Part shown: positions 1 through 10,538 of the stretch, one piece after another
Numbering within the stretch: the stretch's first letter is position 1
Layout: each line of letters begins with the position of its first letter
Assembly (NCBI RefSeq): GCF_029203305.1
Contig: NC_089467.1
Span: forward strand, 930,001 to 994,000
Length of the DNA stretch: 64,000 nucleotides
Direction of reading: 5' to 3'
Source of the DNA: Yamadazyma tenuis
Taxonomy: Eukaryota; Ascomycota; Pichiomycetes; Serinales; Debaryomycetaceae
Translations under genes and position numbers: made by a program
The notes under the pieces: model-generated
Databases searched by the model: none
What the model was told of the DNA's origin: nothing
Seen by the model: only the letters and a program-made list of their open reading frames with translations

Positions 1-3000
1 AATGAGGAATTGAAAACTGCCACCATGAATACTATGTGTTACTTACTTGTTTCTCTAGGAACGGAGTTTACTGTATTCATTCCATTAATCAAATCGGTCA
101 TGTACGAGAATAAGATTACCTCACCAACTTTTGATCAATTAGTGAATAAACTTGTCCATGGAGATCCATTACCTGCTCAACTTAGCATCTACAAAGATTA
201 TGAAATCCACATGAGCCACTTTGATGTACCCAGTTCAGATGTACTGCTCAAGAAACTAGCATTCAACCAAGCTGCTTTGAAATCAGTCTGGGACCCAAGT
301 CAGCACAGAACAAGAGAGGACTGGCTGGAATGGATCGCAAAATTGAGTAAGGAGTTACTAAGGCACAGTCCATCGCACGCTATGAGAGCATGTGCTCCTT
401 TGGCAACTGATTACTATCCGTTAGCCAAAGATTTGTTCAATGCCAGTTTTTCGAGCTGTTGGAATGACCTTTATTCTCAGAACCAAGAGGAGTTAGTCGA
501 GTCTTTATGCATTGCCTTATCGTCTCCCAACAACCCCCCTGAAATTCATCAAATCTTATTGAATCTTGCTGAGTTTATGGAACATGATGATAAATCCTTG
601 CCGATCGCCATCACTACTTTGGGCCAATATGCTCAGAGGTGCCATGCTTATGCAAAGTCATTACATTACAAAGAGTTGGAATTTTACGAAGAGCCAACCA
701 CTTCTACAATTGAAGCTTTGATTTCCATTAACAATCAATTGCAACAGTCAGATGCTGCTGTTGGTATTCTTAAGCATGCTCAAATGCATCATGATCTCCA
801 ATTGAAAGAAACCTGGTTTGAAAAGTTGCAGAGGTGGGATGATGCTTTAAGAGCTTACAATGAAAGATCGAAAACTGAACCTGATAACATGGAAATCACT
901 ATGGGTAAAATGAGATGTCTTCATGCTCTTGGAGAATGGGAGCAGCTCTCAGACTTGGCCCAAAGTAAATGGAGTGGAACTTCTAGTGATACACAAAGGA
1001 ATATTTCCCCATTGGCAGCAGCAGCTGCTTGGGGTCTTGGCCAATGGGACAGAATGGAAGAATACATACAAGTTATGAAGTCAGAATCACCGGATAGGGC
1101 TTTCTTCAATGCAATTTTGAGCTTACACAGAAACAACTTTGAAGATGCTTCTAATCTAATTCTCAAAGCCAGAGATTTATTGGTAACAGAAATAACAGCC
1201 TTGGTAAGTGAGAGTTACAACAGAGCCTATGGTGTTGTAACACGAGTGCAAATGTTAGCTGAGTTGGAGGAAATCATAAAATACAAATGCTTACCTCAGG
1301 GATCTGAAAAGAGAGCTGTCATGAGGAAAACATGGAATACAAGATTGCTTGGATGTCAACGGAATGTTGATATTTGGCAAAGAATGTTAAAAGTAAGAGC
1401 TTTGGTAATAAAACCCAAACAGGATATGGAGATGTGGATCAAATTTGCCAATTTGTGCAGAAAGTCAGGAAGGCTTAACTTAGCTGAGAAATCTTTAAAC
1501 TCCTTGTTGGAAGAGGGATCACCAGAAAACCCTCTGAGAGCCCCACCTCAAGTTGTATATGCTCAATTGAAGTATATGTGGGCTAAAGGACAACAAAAGG
1601 AGGCCTTACGCCATTTGGTAGATTTTACTACGAGGATGTCTCAGGATTTGGGGTTGAATCCAAATGATTTGATAACTCAACCACTTCCTTCTGAAGGCCC
1701 TGGTATTCCAAAACATGTTGAAGAGTACACAAAACTTTTAGCCAGATGTTTCTTAAAGCAAGGTGAATGGCAGATAGCTTTGAATTCTCAGTGGAAGTCT
1801 GAACTGTCAGAGATTATTTTAGGTGCATACTTGTTGGCTACGCATTTCGATGATAAATGGTATAAGGCATGGCATAATTGGGCGCTTGCTAACTTTGAGG
1901 TTATTTCTTCGTTCACGGCCCATAACAACAATATAGCTGAGATTCAACCGTCTGCTGAACTAAGCAATGAAGATGATCAAAACAAAGAGCATCCTCAGAA
2001 CCAACAAGAAATCAGAGCTACCACGATTCCTATGGAAGCAGTTCAAAGACATGTGGTTCCCTCTATCAAAGGGTTTTTCCATTCCATTGCACTTTCAAGT
2101 TCCAATTCCTTACAAGATACTTTAAGATTATTAACATTGTGGTTTAACTTTGGTGGTATTCCGGATGCAGCTCAAGCGATCAACGAAGGATTCAATATGG
2201 TAAAAATTGATACTTGGTTGGAAGTAATTCCTCAGCTTATTTCACGTATTCATCAACCCAATCCTGTTGTTAGTCGTTCTTTATTTGGTTTGTTAAGTGA
2301 TTTGGGAAAAGCTCATCCACAAGCTTTGGTTTATCCTTTAGCTGTGGCAGTCACGTCTGAGTCTATCAACAGAAAGAAAGCAGCTATGTCTATAATTGAC
2401 AAGATGAGGATTCACTCTCCATTACTTGTGGAACAATCTGACCTTGTTAGTAATGAGCTTATCCGTATTGCTGTATTGTGGCACGAACAGTGGTATGAAG
2501 CTTTGGAAGATGCTTCCCGTTTGTTTTTTGGTGATCATAACACAGAAAAGATGTTTGAAGTTTTGGAGCCGTTGCACTTGATGTTACAGAAGGGACCAGA
2601 AACCATGAGAGAGACGTCTTTTGTTAATGCTTTCGGTAGAGAGTTGGCTGATGCTTACGAGTGGATATTGAATTACCGTAAAACAAAAGACATCACTAAT
2701 TTGAACCAAGCTTGGGATATCTACTACAATGTTTTCCGCCGTATTGGTAAACTGCTCCCGCTGTTAACAAGTTTGGAATTGCAATATGTTTCTCCAAAGT
2801 TGGATGAAGCTCGTGATTTGGAATTAGCAGTTCCGGGATTCTCTGAAGCTGGTAAACATATTACTAAAATTGCAAAGTTTGAACCTACAATTCCTGTTAT
2901 TTCATCTAAACAAAGACCTAGAAAAATTGAAATTCGTGGAGATGATGGTAAACATTATTTCTTTGTCCTTAAAGGCCACGAAGATAATCGTCAAGATAAC

Positions 3001-4014
3001 TTGGTTATGCAGCTCTTTGGATTGGTAAATACCTTACTTTCTAACGATCCTGAATGTTTCAAACGTCACTTGGACATTCAACGGTTTGCTGCCATTCCGC
3101 TTTCTCCAAAGGTAGGATTACTTGGATGGGTTCCTAACAGTGATACTTTCCACGTATTGATTAGAGAATACCGAGAATCAAGAAAGATTTTATTGAATAT
3201 TGAGCATAGAATCATGATTCAAATGGCACCTGATTATGAGATTCTTACTCTTCTTCAGAAGGTTGAAGTTTTCACTGGGGCATTGGACAATACTAGAGGT
3301 CAAGATTTGTATAAAGTTCTTTGGTTAAAGTCTAAATCGTCTGAAGCTTGGTTAGACCGTCGTACCACCTACACAAGATCTTTGGCCGTCATGTCAATGG
3401 TAGGGTACATATTAGGGTTGGGAGATCGTCACCCTTCGAATTTAATGTTGGACAGAATTACTGGTAAGGTTGTCCACATTGATTTCGGTGATTGTTTCGA
3501 AGCCGCCATTTTGAGAGAAAAGTATCCTGAAAAAGTTCCATTTAGACTCACAAGAATGTTGAACTACGCTATGGAAGTTAGTGGTATTGAAGGTTCATTT
3601 AGGATTACTTGTGAACATGTAATGAGAGTGTTGAGAGACAATAAGGAGTCATTGATGGCTATTTTAGAAGCTTTTGCTTATGATCCATTGATAAATTGGG
3701 GCTTCGACTTCCCTACCAAAGCTGTGGCTGAAGCAACTGGTATTAAGGTGAACCAAGTCAACGTTGCAGAGTTATTGAGAAGGGGTCAAATTGATGATGA
3801 AGAAGCGGCGAGATTAAACAAACAGAACGAGTTGGAAATCAGGAATGCCAGAGCTGCTCTCGTCTTGAAGAGAATTACTGATAAATTGACTGGTAATGAC
3901 ATTAAAAGATTGAAAGGATTAGACGTTCCAACACAAGTTGATAAACTTATTCAACAAGCTACAAGTGTTGAGAATTTATGTCAGCATTTTATCGGGTGGT
4001 GTTCTTTCTGGTAA
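1..4014 (+). CDS. TOR1: TOR serine/threonine kinase, C-terminal part (5' partial)
   Basis: The reading frame is open from the first base, so this is the 3' part of a gene that begins outside the window (about 1,337 codons here; TOR proteins are usually near 2,400). TOR is the PIKK-family catalytic subunit of TORC1/TORC2, which couples nutrients to growth. In order I see HEAT/FAT repeats, the FRB region (about nt 2450-2750), the PI3K-like kinase domain (from about nt 2900) with catalytic loop [12 protein letters not shown] and metal-binding [11 protein letters not shown], and a FATC tail ending in GWCSFW. The FRB residues that contact FKBP12-rapamycin in other TORs are present: Ser in EDASRLFF (nt 2515-2517) and Trp in NQAWDIYY (nt 2713-2715). 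I infer rapamycin sensitivity. Whether the species has one or two TOR genes cannot be told, so the symbol stands for the family. It converges with RCL1. Confidence 0.97.
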   Translation, partial: NEELKTATMNTMCYLLVSLGTEFTVFIPLIKSVMYENKITSPTFDQLVNKLVHGDPLPAQLSIYKDYEIHMSHFDVPSSDVLLKKLAFNQAALKSVWDPSQHRTREDWLEWIAKLSKELLRHSPSHAMRACAPLATDYYPLAKDLFNASFSSCWNDLYSQNQEELVESLCIALSSPNNPPEIHQILLNLAEFMEHDDKSLPIAITTLGQYAQRCHAYAKSLHYKELEFYEEPTTSTIEALISINNQLQQSDAAVGILKHAQMHHDLQLKETWFEKLQRWDDALRAYNERSKTEPDNMEITMGKMRCLHALGEWEQLSDLAQSKWSGTSSDTQRNISPLAAAAAWGLGQWDRMEEYIQVMKSESPDRAFFNAILSLHRNNFEDASNLILKARDLLVTEITALVSESYNRAYGVVTRVQMLAELEEIIKYKCLPQGSEKRAVMRKTWNTRLLGCQRNVDIWQRMLKVRALVIKPKQDMEMWIKFANLCRKSGRLNLAEKSLNSLLEEGSPENPLRAPPQVVYAQLKYMWAKGQQKEALRHLVDFTTRMSQDLGLNPNDLITQPLPSEGPGIPKHVEEYTKLLARCFLKQGEWQIALNSQWKSELSEIILGAYLLATHFDDKWYKAWHNWALANFEVISSFTAHNNNIAEIQPSAELSNEDDQNKEHPQNQQEIRATTIPMEAVQRHVVPSIKGFFHSIALSSSNSLQDTLRLLTLWFNFGGIPDAAQAINEGFNMVKIDTWLEVIPQLISRIHQPNPVVSRSLFGLLSDLGKAHPQALVYPLAVAVTSESINRKKAAMSIIDKMRIHSPLLVEQSDLVSNELIRIAVLWHEQWYEALEDASRLFFGDHNTEKMFEVLEPLHLMLQKGPETMRETSFVNAFGRELADAYEWILNYRKTKDITNLNQAWDIYYNVFRRIGKLLPLLTSLELQYVSPKLDEARDLELAVPGFSEAGKHITKIAKFEPTIPVISSKQRPRKIEIRGDDGKHYFFVLKGHEDNRQDNLVMQLFGLVNTLLSNDPECFKRHLDIQRFAAIPLSPKVGLLGWVPNSDTFHVLIREYRESRKILLNIEHRIMIQMAPDYEILTLLQKVEVFTGALDNTRGQDLYKVLWLKSKSSEAWLDRRTTYTRSLAVMSMVGYILGLGDRHPSNLMLDRITGKVVHIDFGDCFEAAILREKYPEKVPFRLTRMLNYAMEVSGIEGSFRITCEHVMRVLRDNKESLMAILEAFAYDPLINWGFDFPTKAVAEATGIKVNQVNVAELLRRGQIDDEEAARLNKQNELEIRNARAALVLKRITDKLTGNDIKRLKGLDVPTQVDKLIQQATSVENLCQHFIGWCSFW

Positions 4015-4082
4015 CCTGCTCAGCTTGTTAAACTATATTCTATTATACACTAGTATACTAATAAAAGTATTTTCGTTTCAAC

Positions 4083-5180
4083 TTAAGCAATTTTCTTTGA
4101 TGCGTTTGTGAATCCGACACCTTTGATTGAAAGAATGAATCCATCGTCACTGTCATCCTCCTTCAAAAATGCCTCTGTGCCTAACACAGTCTTTATATCT
4201 CTGAGAAGCCAAATCAAGTTCTCATCGACTTGGTTTTTGTGAATCTTCATTCTTCCCACATCTTCTTTCCCAATGGCCATGAAACAGGTAGCCATCATTA
4301 GTTGTCTTCTGCCAACTACAGAACTTTGGGAAAGCTCCTCTAAAAGCTTATAGGAAACTTCTTTGGCCAAATCTTCCGGAAGGCTTCCAGGCGTCCCAAC
4401 TCCATCGGTAAATATTCTCCATCCCTGTTTCAGTTCAGCCACAAGAATAAGACCAAAACCTGGAGACTTTCCACTATTGTCTCCTCTCCAAACGTCTGCT
4501 GAAATGTTCACTTGGACTCCTGTCGGACGAAGAACTTCACATACTTGTTCGATAATTCTATTCACCACTGAAGGAGAAACACGAGCACAGTGGGCAACAC
4601 CACGAATAGCAGAAAACTTTGGCTCTTCGAGGGCATGGATTGTTAATGGTTGAGGTATCAACGAATTACATCTTAAATGTACTTCACCTCCTCCTACTGG
4701 AGGAGCACCTTTTTTCAATATGTGTATAGATACTTCACGAATACCGAATTTTTCCATTAAGGGAATCATCCCCCATTTCAAGCTATCGATTTCGATGTCA
4801 TTGGATCCCAAACTAGTTAATCCTTTGAAAATAATGGAGAATTTCTTCTTAGAAAATGGTGCAAGCATTAACATTGGCTCTAGAAAGTAACTGATGGGTT
4901 TTCCATGGGGGCAGTTATGAGTCAACTCCCCACCAGTTATTATGCCTGGCCGAAATATCACGGTTGTACCGGTGTAAGAAATTTCAATTTGTGACCCGTT
5001 TGTGGTGGCTTCAAGTAGTCTTAAGAAAGATACTTCGTGATCTTTCAAACCTGGATTTAATTCAGTTGATCTAATTTTAGCAATCTTAATGGGGGTACCG
5101 GCCAAGGTAGCTAACACAAGACGGAATCGAAAGTTACGGATACCTTCAAACGTAGCAATTTTAGCTCCCTTATTAGACAT
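4083..5180 (-). CDS. RCL1: RNA 3'-terminal phosphate cyclase-like protein Rcl1
   Basis: 365 codons, the usual length for yeast Rcl1. The protein belongs to the RNA 3'-phosphate cyclase fold but the Rcl1 branch lacks cyclase activity. In yeast it is a nucleolar SSU-processome factor, works with the GTPase Bms1, and is needed for cleavage at site A2 of pre-rRNA. Family segments are visible: the N-terminal FEGIRNFRFRL, the GGELTHNCP region and the GGGEVHLRC strand. The start ATG at 5180 gives a normal N terminus. The upstream region carries two GATGAG words and a TGAAAAATC word (see 5196-5218), typical of ribosome-biogenesis promoters. It is divergent from TAF4. Confidence 0.95.
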   Translation of the reverse strand: MSNKGAKIATFEGIRNFRFRLVLATLAGTPIKIAKIRSTELNPGLKDHEVSFLRLLEATTNGSQIEISYTGTTVIFRPGIITGGELTHNCPHGKPISYFLEPMLMLAPFSKKKFSIIFKGLTSLGSNDIEIDSLKWGMIPLMEKFGIREVSIHILKKGAPPVGGGEVHLRCNSLIPQPLTIHALEEPKFSAIRGVAHCARVSPSVVNRIIEQVCEVLRPTGVQVNISADVWRGDNSGKSPGFGLILVAELKQGWRIFTDGVGTPGSLPEDLAKEVSYKLLEELSQSSVVGRRQLMMATCFMAIGKEDVGRMKIHKNQVDENLIWLLRDIKTVLGTEAFLKEDDSDDGFILSIKGVGFTNASKKIA

Positions 5181-5195
5181 ATTAGTGTTGGAGTA

Positions 5196-5218
5196 GATTT
5201 TTCAATCTCATCCTCATC
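5196..5218 (-). promoter_or_regulatory. PAC (GATGAG x2) and RRPE-like motifs upstream of RCL1
   Basis: Read on the minus strand, two GATGAG cores (5218-5213 and 5212-5207) are followed by TGAAAAATC (5204-5196), 16-38 bp upstream of the RCL1 start codon. PAC and RRPE are the known co-occurring elements of rRNA-processing genes in budding yeasts. The match is by eye. Confidence 0.55.
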
Positions 5219-5669
5219 TCTCAAATCGCACTGCAATATGTGCAGGCAAAATCATGGAGCATACAAGGGATTTCAGAATAAACATAACAGCAATGCTTTA
5301 ACAGGAAGTGAGACCATTATTGTTCTGCATCTGAAGGTGAGCTTGTCTTACAGAATTAGAACAGTTTGGTCTTTCCTGTAATCTAGGAAGAGCCTTATAT
5401 ATGGCTTTAAATTGGTATGGTGCATTTCAAGGAAACCATATCTGGGGTGAGATATCCGGCTTTATTTATGATACAGCCTTCACACTCGTGTATTCAACTT
5501 TCCATGATTCGTCCAAATAAGTGTAGCTTTGATTTTGGATACTTTGAACCATTTTGCAACTTGCGTGTACGGGCGTGAATAATGGGCTTCGCGAACATCA
5601 CCGGCCACAAAAACTCCAGTGGCATATACCTTTTGGAGCATAACAACACTGTACTAAATAAGACAGATA
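5219..5669. other. Divergent intergenic region RCL1/TAF4
   Basis: About 450 bp between two divergent start codons, so it should hold both promoters. I see no coding potential, tRNA or long repeat. A TTATATATGG stretch near 5395 is a possible TATA element for the TAF4 side. Confidence 0.4.
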
Positions 5670-6899
5670 ATGGACCAATCCGCCGATTCAGTTAAAAGAT
5701 CGAATGATCAACTGTCTAGCAGGCCCAACCTGACCAACAAACGATTGAAGACGGAAAATGACGATTCAAATGAGTTTACAGAAGATCTCACTCAACCAAC
5801 TTCAGAAATCCCCTCAAGCGACCCCCTAAATATCGACTTCAACAATATTCCTGACGAAATTTTGGACTCTGTAAATGCCTCGATAGCCACGCCTGATGTA
5901 TTAAGCTTGAGCCGGTCTGCTACTCCTATCAATAACACTCTTGACTATGATGATACAAAGAGAAGTAGTTTATCAAGAAGTGCACTGAATATCAATAACG
6001 GGAAGCTTTTGGTTCCTTCAATCAGTTCATCTGCCGTGTCTCAGCTCCTGGCCCCGGTGCAACCGCTGAACCTGTCTCAGCAACAACAACAACTTCACAC
6101 AAATGACCCTTCTAAATTGAACGATGCTTTGGCAGCTGCTGGAGTAGACATCCAGCGTGAAGAAGAGCTATTGATGCAACAACAGTTGAGTAGAGTTCCT
6201 CAACAACCACAGTTCAATCAGCAACGGGTGGCAGTGTCTCAGTTCTTGAACCCATATCATGTAAACACATATATGCAAAAATCTGCCAGAGAGAACGGTG
6301 TGCTTCAAAACTTTCTCCAAGATCCCGAAGTTCTTGAAATCATGTCAGCTTCTTGTGAACGTTGGATCTCAGATATCGTGGCCAAGACCATAGTGATGGC
6401 TCGACATCGCCAGAACTCAGCTCCAATTGGAAAATCGAAAACAACCAGTGGGAAGTCTGACATGTATTCTGAGCTCCGTGGCTTGGCCAAGAAACATAGG
6501 GAGTTGGAAGAACAGAGGGTCGAAAGGAGAATTGCCTTAGGGTTAGAAAAGTCAGATGATAACGGTAAATATGAGAATAAAGCCGGATCAGAGGAAACGT
6601 TACACAGAGCTGCTAATGCTACTGCTGCTATGATGACGCTGAATCCCGGTAGAAAGAAGTATTCGTGGATGACTTCGGGGGCAGGTGGTCCCAATGGAGG
6701 AAGTGCTGGAGTTAGTGAAAAGGATAGCAATAGTAAAAGAAGCCATCTTCTTTCCCTGCGTGGAGATAATGGAATACGACTTAACAACACAAGAATCACC
6801 CAGGCAGTGACAATGAAAGATCTTTTAGCCGCCATAGAGGATGAGAGAATGAATGTCCAAAATGCCCTTGTTAAAGGCTACTCCAAGCTTAGAGACTAA
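5670..6899 (+). CDS. TAF4: TFIID subunit 4 (Taf4)
   Basis: 409 codons, close to S. cerevisiae Taf4 (388). It is a histone-fold subunit of general transcription factor TFIID that pairs with Taf12 and stabilises the complex. The N-terminal ~130 residues are Ser/Asn/Asp-rich and look disordered, followed by Gln-rich runs (about 135-190). The conserved block begins at LNPYHVNTYMQKSAREN (about 192) and runs through the EIMSASCERWISDIV histone-fold helix. A second conserved stretch at the C terminus (VTMKDLLAAIEDERMNVQNA) is the Taf4 C-terminal domain. The ATG at 5670 is the first in frame after the intergenic region. Confidence 0.93.
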   Translation: MDQSADSVKRSNDQLSSRPNLTNKRLKTENDDSNEFTEDLTQPTSEIPSSDPLNIDFNNIPDEILDSVNASIATPDVLSLSRSATPINNTLDYDDTKRSSLSRSALNINNGKLLVPSISSSAVSQLLAPVQPLNLSQQQQQLHTNDPSKLNDALAAAGVDIQREEELLMQQQLSRVPQQPQFNQQRVAVSQFLNPYHVNTYMQKSARENGVLQNFLQDPEVLEIMSASCERWISDIVAKTIVMARHRQNSAPIGKSKTTSGKSDMYSELRGLAKKHRELEEQRVERRIALGLEKSDDNGKYENKAGSEETLHRAANATAAMMTLNPGRKKYSWMTSGAGGPNGGSAGVSEKDSNSKRSHLLSLRGDNGIRLNNTRITQAVTMKDLLAAIEDERMNVQNALVKGYSKLRD

Positions 6900-6953
6900 T
6901 GTTGTCAAATGCCTAATGCCAATATACTTTACATACTTAATGCTATGATGTGC

Positions 6954-6975
6954 GTGCGCGGCACATAACGCGCAC
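6954..6975. promoter_or_regulatory. Inverted GTGCGCG ... CGCGCAC pair upstream of YCS4
   Basis: GTGCGCG at 6954-6960 and its reverse complement CGCGCAC at 6969-6975 form an inverted repeat 53-74 bp upstream of the YCS4 ATG. The same word occurs in other short promoters in this window (see the GTGCGCAC entries). The binding factor is unknown to me. Confidence 0.4.
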
Positions 6976-7027
6976 CAGAATCCATAAAAATGTAAACAAT
7001 CCATCTTGATCTTATGCATCTGACAGT

Positions 7028-10000
7028 ATGGCCGACTTCAATTTGACAGCTTATTTCAATAGTTTTGATGTCGAAAAGCTCTCAGATGATCGTTTACCCG
7101 ACCTGAGTAATAGGCTTGAATCTCTCATAGAGAATTTGGCTAACAACCCCGAATCACTTTCATATAACAACGATCTATTTGAAGATGCAGTTGAACTCAC
7201 GCATGGTTTAAATGGATTACAACTCAACCAGCGGAAACAGTTATCATACCTCATGGCATCCTCATTCAAGTCTGTGAGCTCCAATATTAATTTGGCCATC
7301 CAATCAGGTGACTTTGTGGAATCACTCCCCAATTTCAAGACACTCTTGGAGAAATACGGGTACTTTCTCTTTGTATTGTTTACCATCCTTGGAAAAGAAG
7401 ACTTTTCAGGGATTTCTGTAAGCAAAGCTAAAAGTAAGAATGCTGATCAGCAAGCATGGCAAGCGAACCAAACCCAAGTACAAGATTTGTTGGATGCGGC
7501 CGAATCTTGCCTAAGTATAGACTTGTCTAAAGTGTTTGTAACAACTCCAGAGAAGTCTGCATTTATTGAGCTTTTCAACAGACCTATTTTCCACTTGATG
7601 GAGACTCCAGAAAGAATGAAGGTGGCGGCAACCACTACATTGATGTTCAGATGCATTTGTATGATGGTGAAATCTCATAATCATGGAAGTACTGTTCAAA
7701 ACTCGATTATACAATCATTGACGTACTTTATACACTTACCACCATACATGGGAGAATTACTCCACAAATTGGACTCTGAATACGATTATGGGGCATTAAC
7801 TGAAGATGTGCTTAGAGAGGTTTCACAAATTGAATTCAATTCCAATGATAGCAATGGTCCAAAAGCTGTATCTGAGTTCCTTGTTAGTCTTTCACAGTTG
7901 AGTCCACGCTTGATTTTGAAGCAGATGCCTTCAATTGCGCAGCTTCTAGACAATAGTAATCAGACTTTGAGGTGTTCTGTGGTCGAATCTTGTGGGAACA
8001 TTGTGGTAGATATAATAAAATCAACCGAAACTTCCCAAAGCCTGACAGAACAAGAATCGGCCCACCGGAATGAAAATGGTACTCACCAAACAGAAAGCTT
8101 GATTGACTTATTACAAGAGCGTCTTTTGGACCAGAATCCGTACGTGAGAACGAAGGCCATTCAAGCATTAAACAAGATTTGCAGTCTTCCGGTGAAGTTC
8201 ACCAGGCGAAGACAAATAATCATGGCTCTTACTGTTCGATCACTTGAAGACCGTAGTACTTTGGTAAGAAGAAATGCTGTTAAGTTAATGTCCAAATTAG
8301 TTCTTAACCATCCATTCGCATCTATTCATGGAACACAGTTGTCTTTGTCAAAATGGCAGAAGCGTTGTGATGAGGCAAACGAAGCATTGAAACAATATCT
8401 CCCTCTTATCCCTGAACCAGAAAAGGATAATGAAGATCGTGAAGAGCCAGACAATAACTCCAAGGATGATGATATGGAGATTGACAATAACGAAGATAGT
8501 GACAGTCAAGACTCAGATGCTCGAGAACAACTTAATACCTCCATGAGAGAACAAGAAGGGAACTTACCAAATGCAGAAATTCTAGTTAAGACCAAACTTA
8601 CTGCTCAATACTATGAAGATGCAGTAGACTTTATCACTGTTGTACATAAAGGAACGGAGCTAGTATCCAACTTACTTTTCTCCAAAAATAGAAATGAAGT
8701 GCTAGAGTCTATGGACTTTTTGGTGTTAGCAGATGCATTTGGAATAGATAATGCCAGTTATGGAATCAAAAGAATGCTTCATTTAGTGTGGATGAAGGGT
8801 TCTTCTGATGAAGGGAAGTCAATCGCCTCGCACTTGATAGACTGCTACAAAGAGCTCTTCTTGACAGTCCCTGATAACATTTCTTCTACTCAGAAAGGAT
8901 CATTGGTTGCCAAAAATTTAATCGGTATCACGCTAACATCAACGCTAGCTGATTTAGCATCATTCGAAAAATTGCTTTGCAATATGTATTTCGAAAAGTT
9001 AATTAGTGATGAAGTGATTTCGATTCTTTGGCAAATTTACGGCCATAAAACCGATGATTTGTCCGAAGAACACTTGGAGTCATCTCATTCTCAAAGGCGT
9101 GGGGCCATTATTGTTTTGGGTATGCTCGCCCTTGCTGACTACCAAGTGGTATTACGGGGACTTGACCTTCTTCTTAATATTGGTTTGAATGTTGAAGGTT
9201 ATGAAGATCTGGAGTTGTACAAGTATAGTTGCATCGCCTTGCAGAGAATAGTGCCAACTCTTTCTAAAAGTAAGGATACAACATTCTATAAGGTTGAGAG
9301 AGAAGAAGAGATTATTGAAAAACTCGGCAATGTATTGACTACCGAGTATGAAGATCCATCTTGGTATTCAGTCGCTGAACAAGCGATTTCTAGCATATTC
9401 AGGATTTCAAACTCTCCGGATACTGTGTGTACCGAGATAATCAACAGGAGATCGGTTAGCCTTTTTGCTAATGGGAACCCGTCCACACAAGTTCATTCAT
9501 TAGCTCAATTACTTTTCATTGTTGGACATGTTGCTATAAAAACTATTGTGTATCTTGAAAAGCTAGAGACATTCTTCAAGAAAAAGAAGCAAGATAAAGA
9601 GGTGAAGGGCTCGAAGGCCGACAATGATGATGACAACGAAGAGAACGAATTGGAAATGATTGGTGGTACTACTGAAGATGATTTTGCTGACGCAGTTATA
9701 TACATCAAGGAGAAAGAGATATTGTATGGGGAAACCTCATTGTTGGCTAGATTTGCCCCTATAGTGAAAGAAATCTGCTCCAATAACAAGTCCTATGATA
9801 GCACAATTCTTCAAAGATCTGCGTCTTTGTGTATGGTAAAACTAATGTGTATTTCATCCAAGTTTTGTGAGGAAAGTCTTCCATTGTTGATTACCATAAT
9901 GGAGAGGTCACCCGACCCAATTGTAAGGTCCAACTGTGTTTTGGGACTAGGGGACATGGCGGTTTGTTTCAATAATCTTGTTGATGAAAACACAGACTTC

Positions 10001-10480
10001 TTGTACCGTCGTCTTACCGATGAGAATATCATGGTACAAAGAACATGTTTAATGACAGTAACATTTTTGATTTTAGCAGGTCAAGTCAAGGTCAAAGGCC
10101 AACTTTCATCAATGGCTAAATGCTTGGAGAATGAAGATCAGGGGATTAGTGATATGTGCCGGTTATTCTTTACTGAGTTAGCTACGAAAGATAATGCTAT
10201 CTACAATGGATTCATTGATATCTTTAGTGGTCTTTCCAATGATGCTACTCTTGAAAAGGAGTCGATGAAGAGAATCGTCAAGTTCCTTGTCAGTTTTATT
10301 GAAAAGGAAAAGCACCAAAAACAGTTGTCTGAGAAGTTGTTGGTGAGATTGAACAAAACCCAATCGGCTGATCAATGGAACGACGTTGCATTTGTGCTAC
10401 TGTCAATTCCATACAAAAATGAGAGTATTACCAAGGCACTAGAAGATGGCTTCAAACTTGTTGAAGCAGGTGGTAGGTAA
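7028..10480 (+). CDS. YCS4: Condensin complex subunit 1 (CAP-D2/Cnd1 type)
   Basis: 1,150 codons, within the normal range for yeast Ycs4. It is the HEAT-repeat kleisin-associated subunit of condensin, which compacts and segregates mitotic chromosomes and the rDNA. Family features include the N-terminal FNLTAYFNSF segment, the HEAT block around LLQERLLDQNPYVRTKAIQALNKI (about residues 360-385), an acidic Asp/Glu/Asn linker (about 463-500), and the C-terminal HEAT block with RSPDPIVRSNCVLGLGDMAV, the signature of the condensin D2 C-terminal domain. A second charged low-complexity stretch lies near residues 850-875. No frame breaks were seen. Confidence 0.96.
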   Translation: MADFNLTAYFNSFDVEKLSDDRLPDLSNRLESLIENLANNPESLSYNNDLFEDAVELTHGLNGLQLNQRKQLSYLMASSFKSVSSNINLAIQSGDFVESLPNFKTLLEKYGYFLFVLFTILGKEDFSGISVSKAKSKNADQQAWQANQTQVQDLLDAAESCLSIDLSKVFVTTPEKSAFIELFNRPIFHLMETPERMKVAATTTLMFRCICMMVKSHNHGSTVQNSIIQSLTYFIHLPPYMGELLHKLDSEYDYGALTEDVLREVSQIEFNSNDSNGPKAVSEFLVSLSQLSPRLILKQMPSIAQLLDNSNQTLRCSVVESCGNIVVDIIKSTETSQSLTEQESAHRNENGTHQTESLIDLLQERLLDQNPYVRTKAIQALNKICSLPVKFTRRRQIIMALTVRSLEDRSTLVRRNAVKLMSKLVLNHPFASIHGTQLSLSKWQKRCDEANEALKQYLPLIPEPEKDNEDREEPDNNSKDDDMEIDNNEDSDSQDSDAREQLNTSMREQEGNLPNAEILVKTKLTAQYYEDAVDFITVVHKGTELVSNLLFSKNRNEVLESMDFLVLADAFGIDNASYGIKRMLHLVWMKGSSDEGKSIASHLIDCYKELFLTVPDNISSTQKGSLVAKNLIGITLTSTLADLASFEKLLCNMYFEKLISDEVISILWQIYGHKTDDLSEEHLESSHSQRRGAIIVLGMLALADYQVVLRGLDLLLNIGLNVEGYEDLELYKYSCIALQRIVPTLSKSKDTTFYKVEREEEIIEKLGNVLTTEYEDPSWYSVAEQAISSIFRISNSPDTVCTEIINRRSVSLFANGNPSTQVHSLAQLLFIVGHVAIKTIVYLEKLETFFKKKKQDKEVKGSKADNDDDNEENELEMIGGTTEDDFADAVIYIKEKEILYGETSLLARFAPIVKEICSNNKSYDSTILQRSASLCMVKLMCISSKFCEESLPLLITIMERSPDPIVRSNCVLGLGDMAVCFNNLVDENTDFLYRRLTDENIMVQRTCLMTVTFLILAGQVKVKGQLSSMAKCLENEDQGISDMCRLFFTELATKDNAIYNGFIDIFSGLSNDATLEKESMKRIVKFLVSFIEKEKHQKQLSEKLLVRLNKTQSADQWNDVAFVLLSIPYKNESITKALEDGFKLVEAGGR

Positions 10481-10538
10481 ATGTTAAATATCATAATATA
10501 AAATAGAACGAGTGCACGACCCATCATGGTTATAGATA

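Noticed and set aside
6305..6835. Long minus-strand open frame opposite TAF4 (and similar frames opposite SWR1, RPA135 and the large disordered protein)
   Set aside because: It lies fully within a strongly supported gene and its composition mirrors that gene's codon bias.
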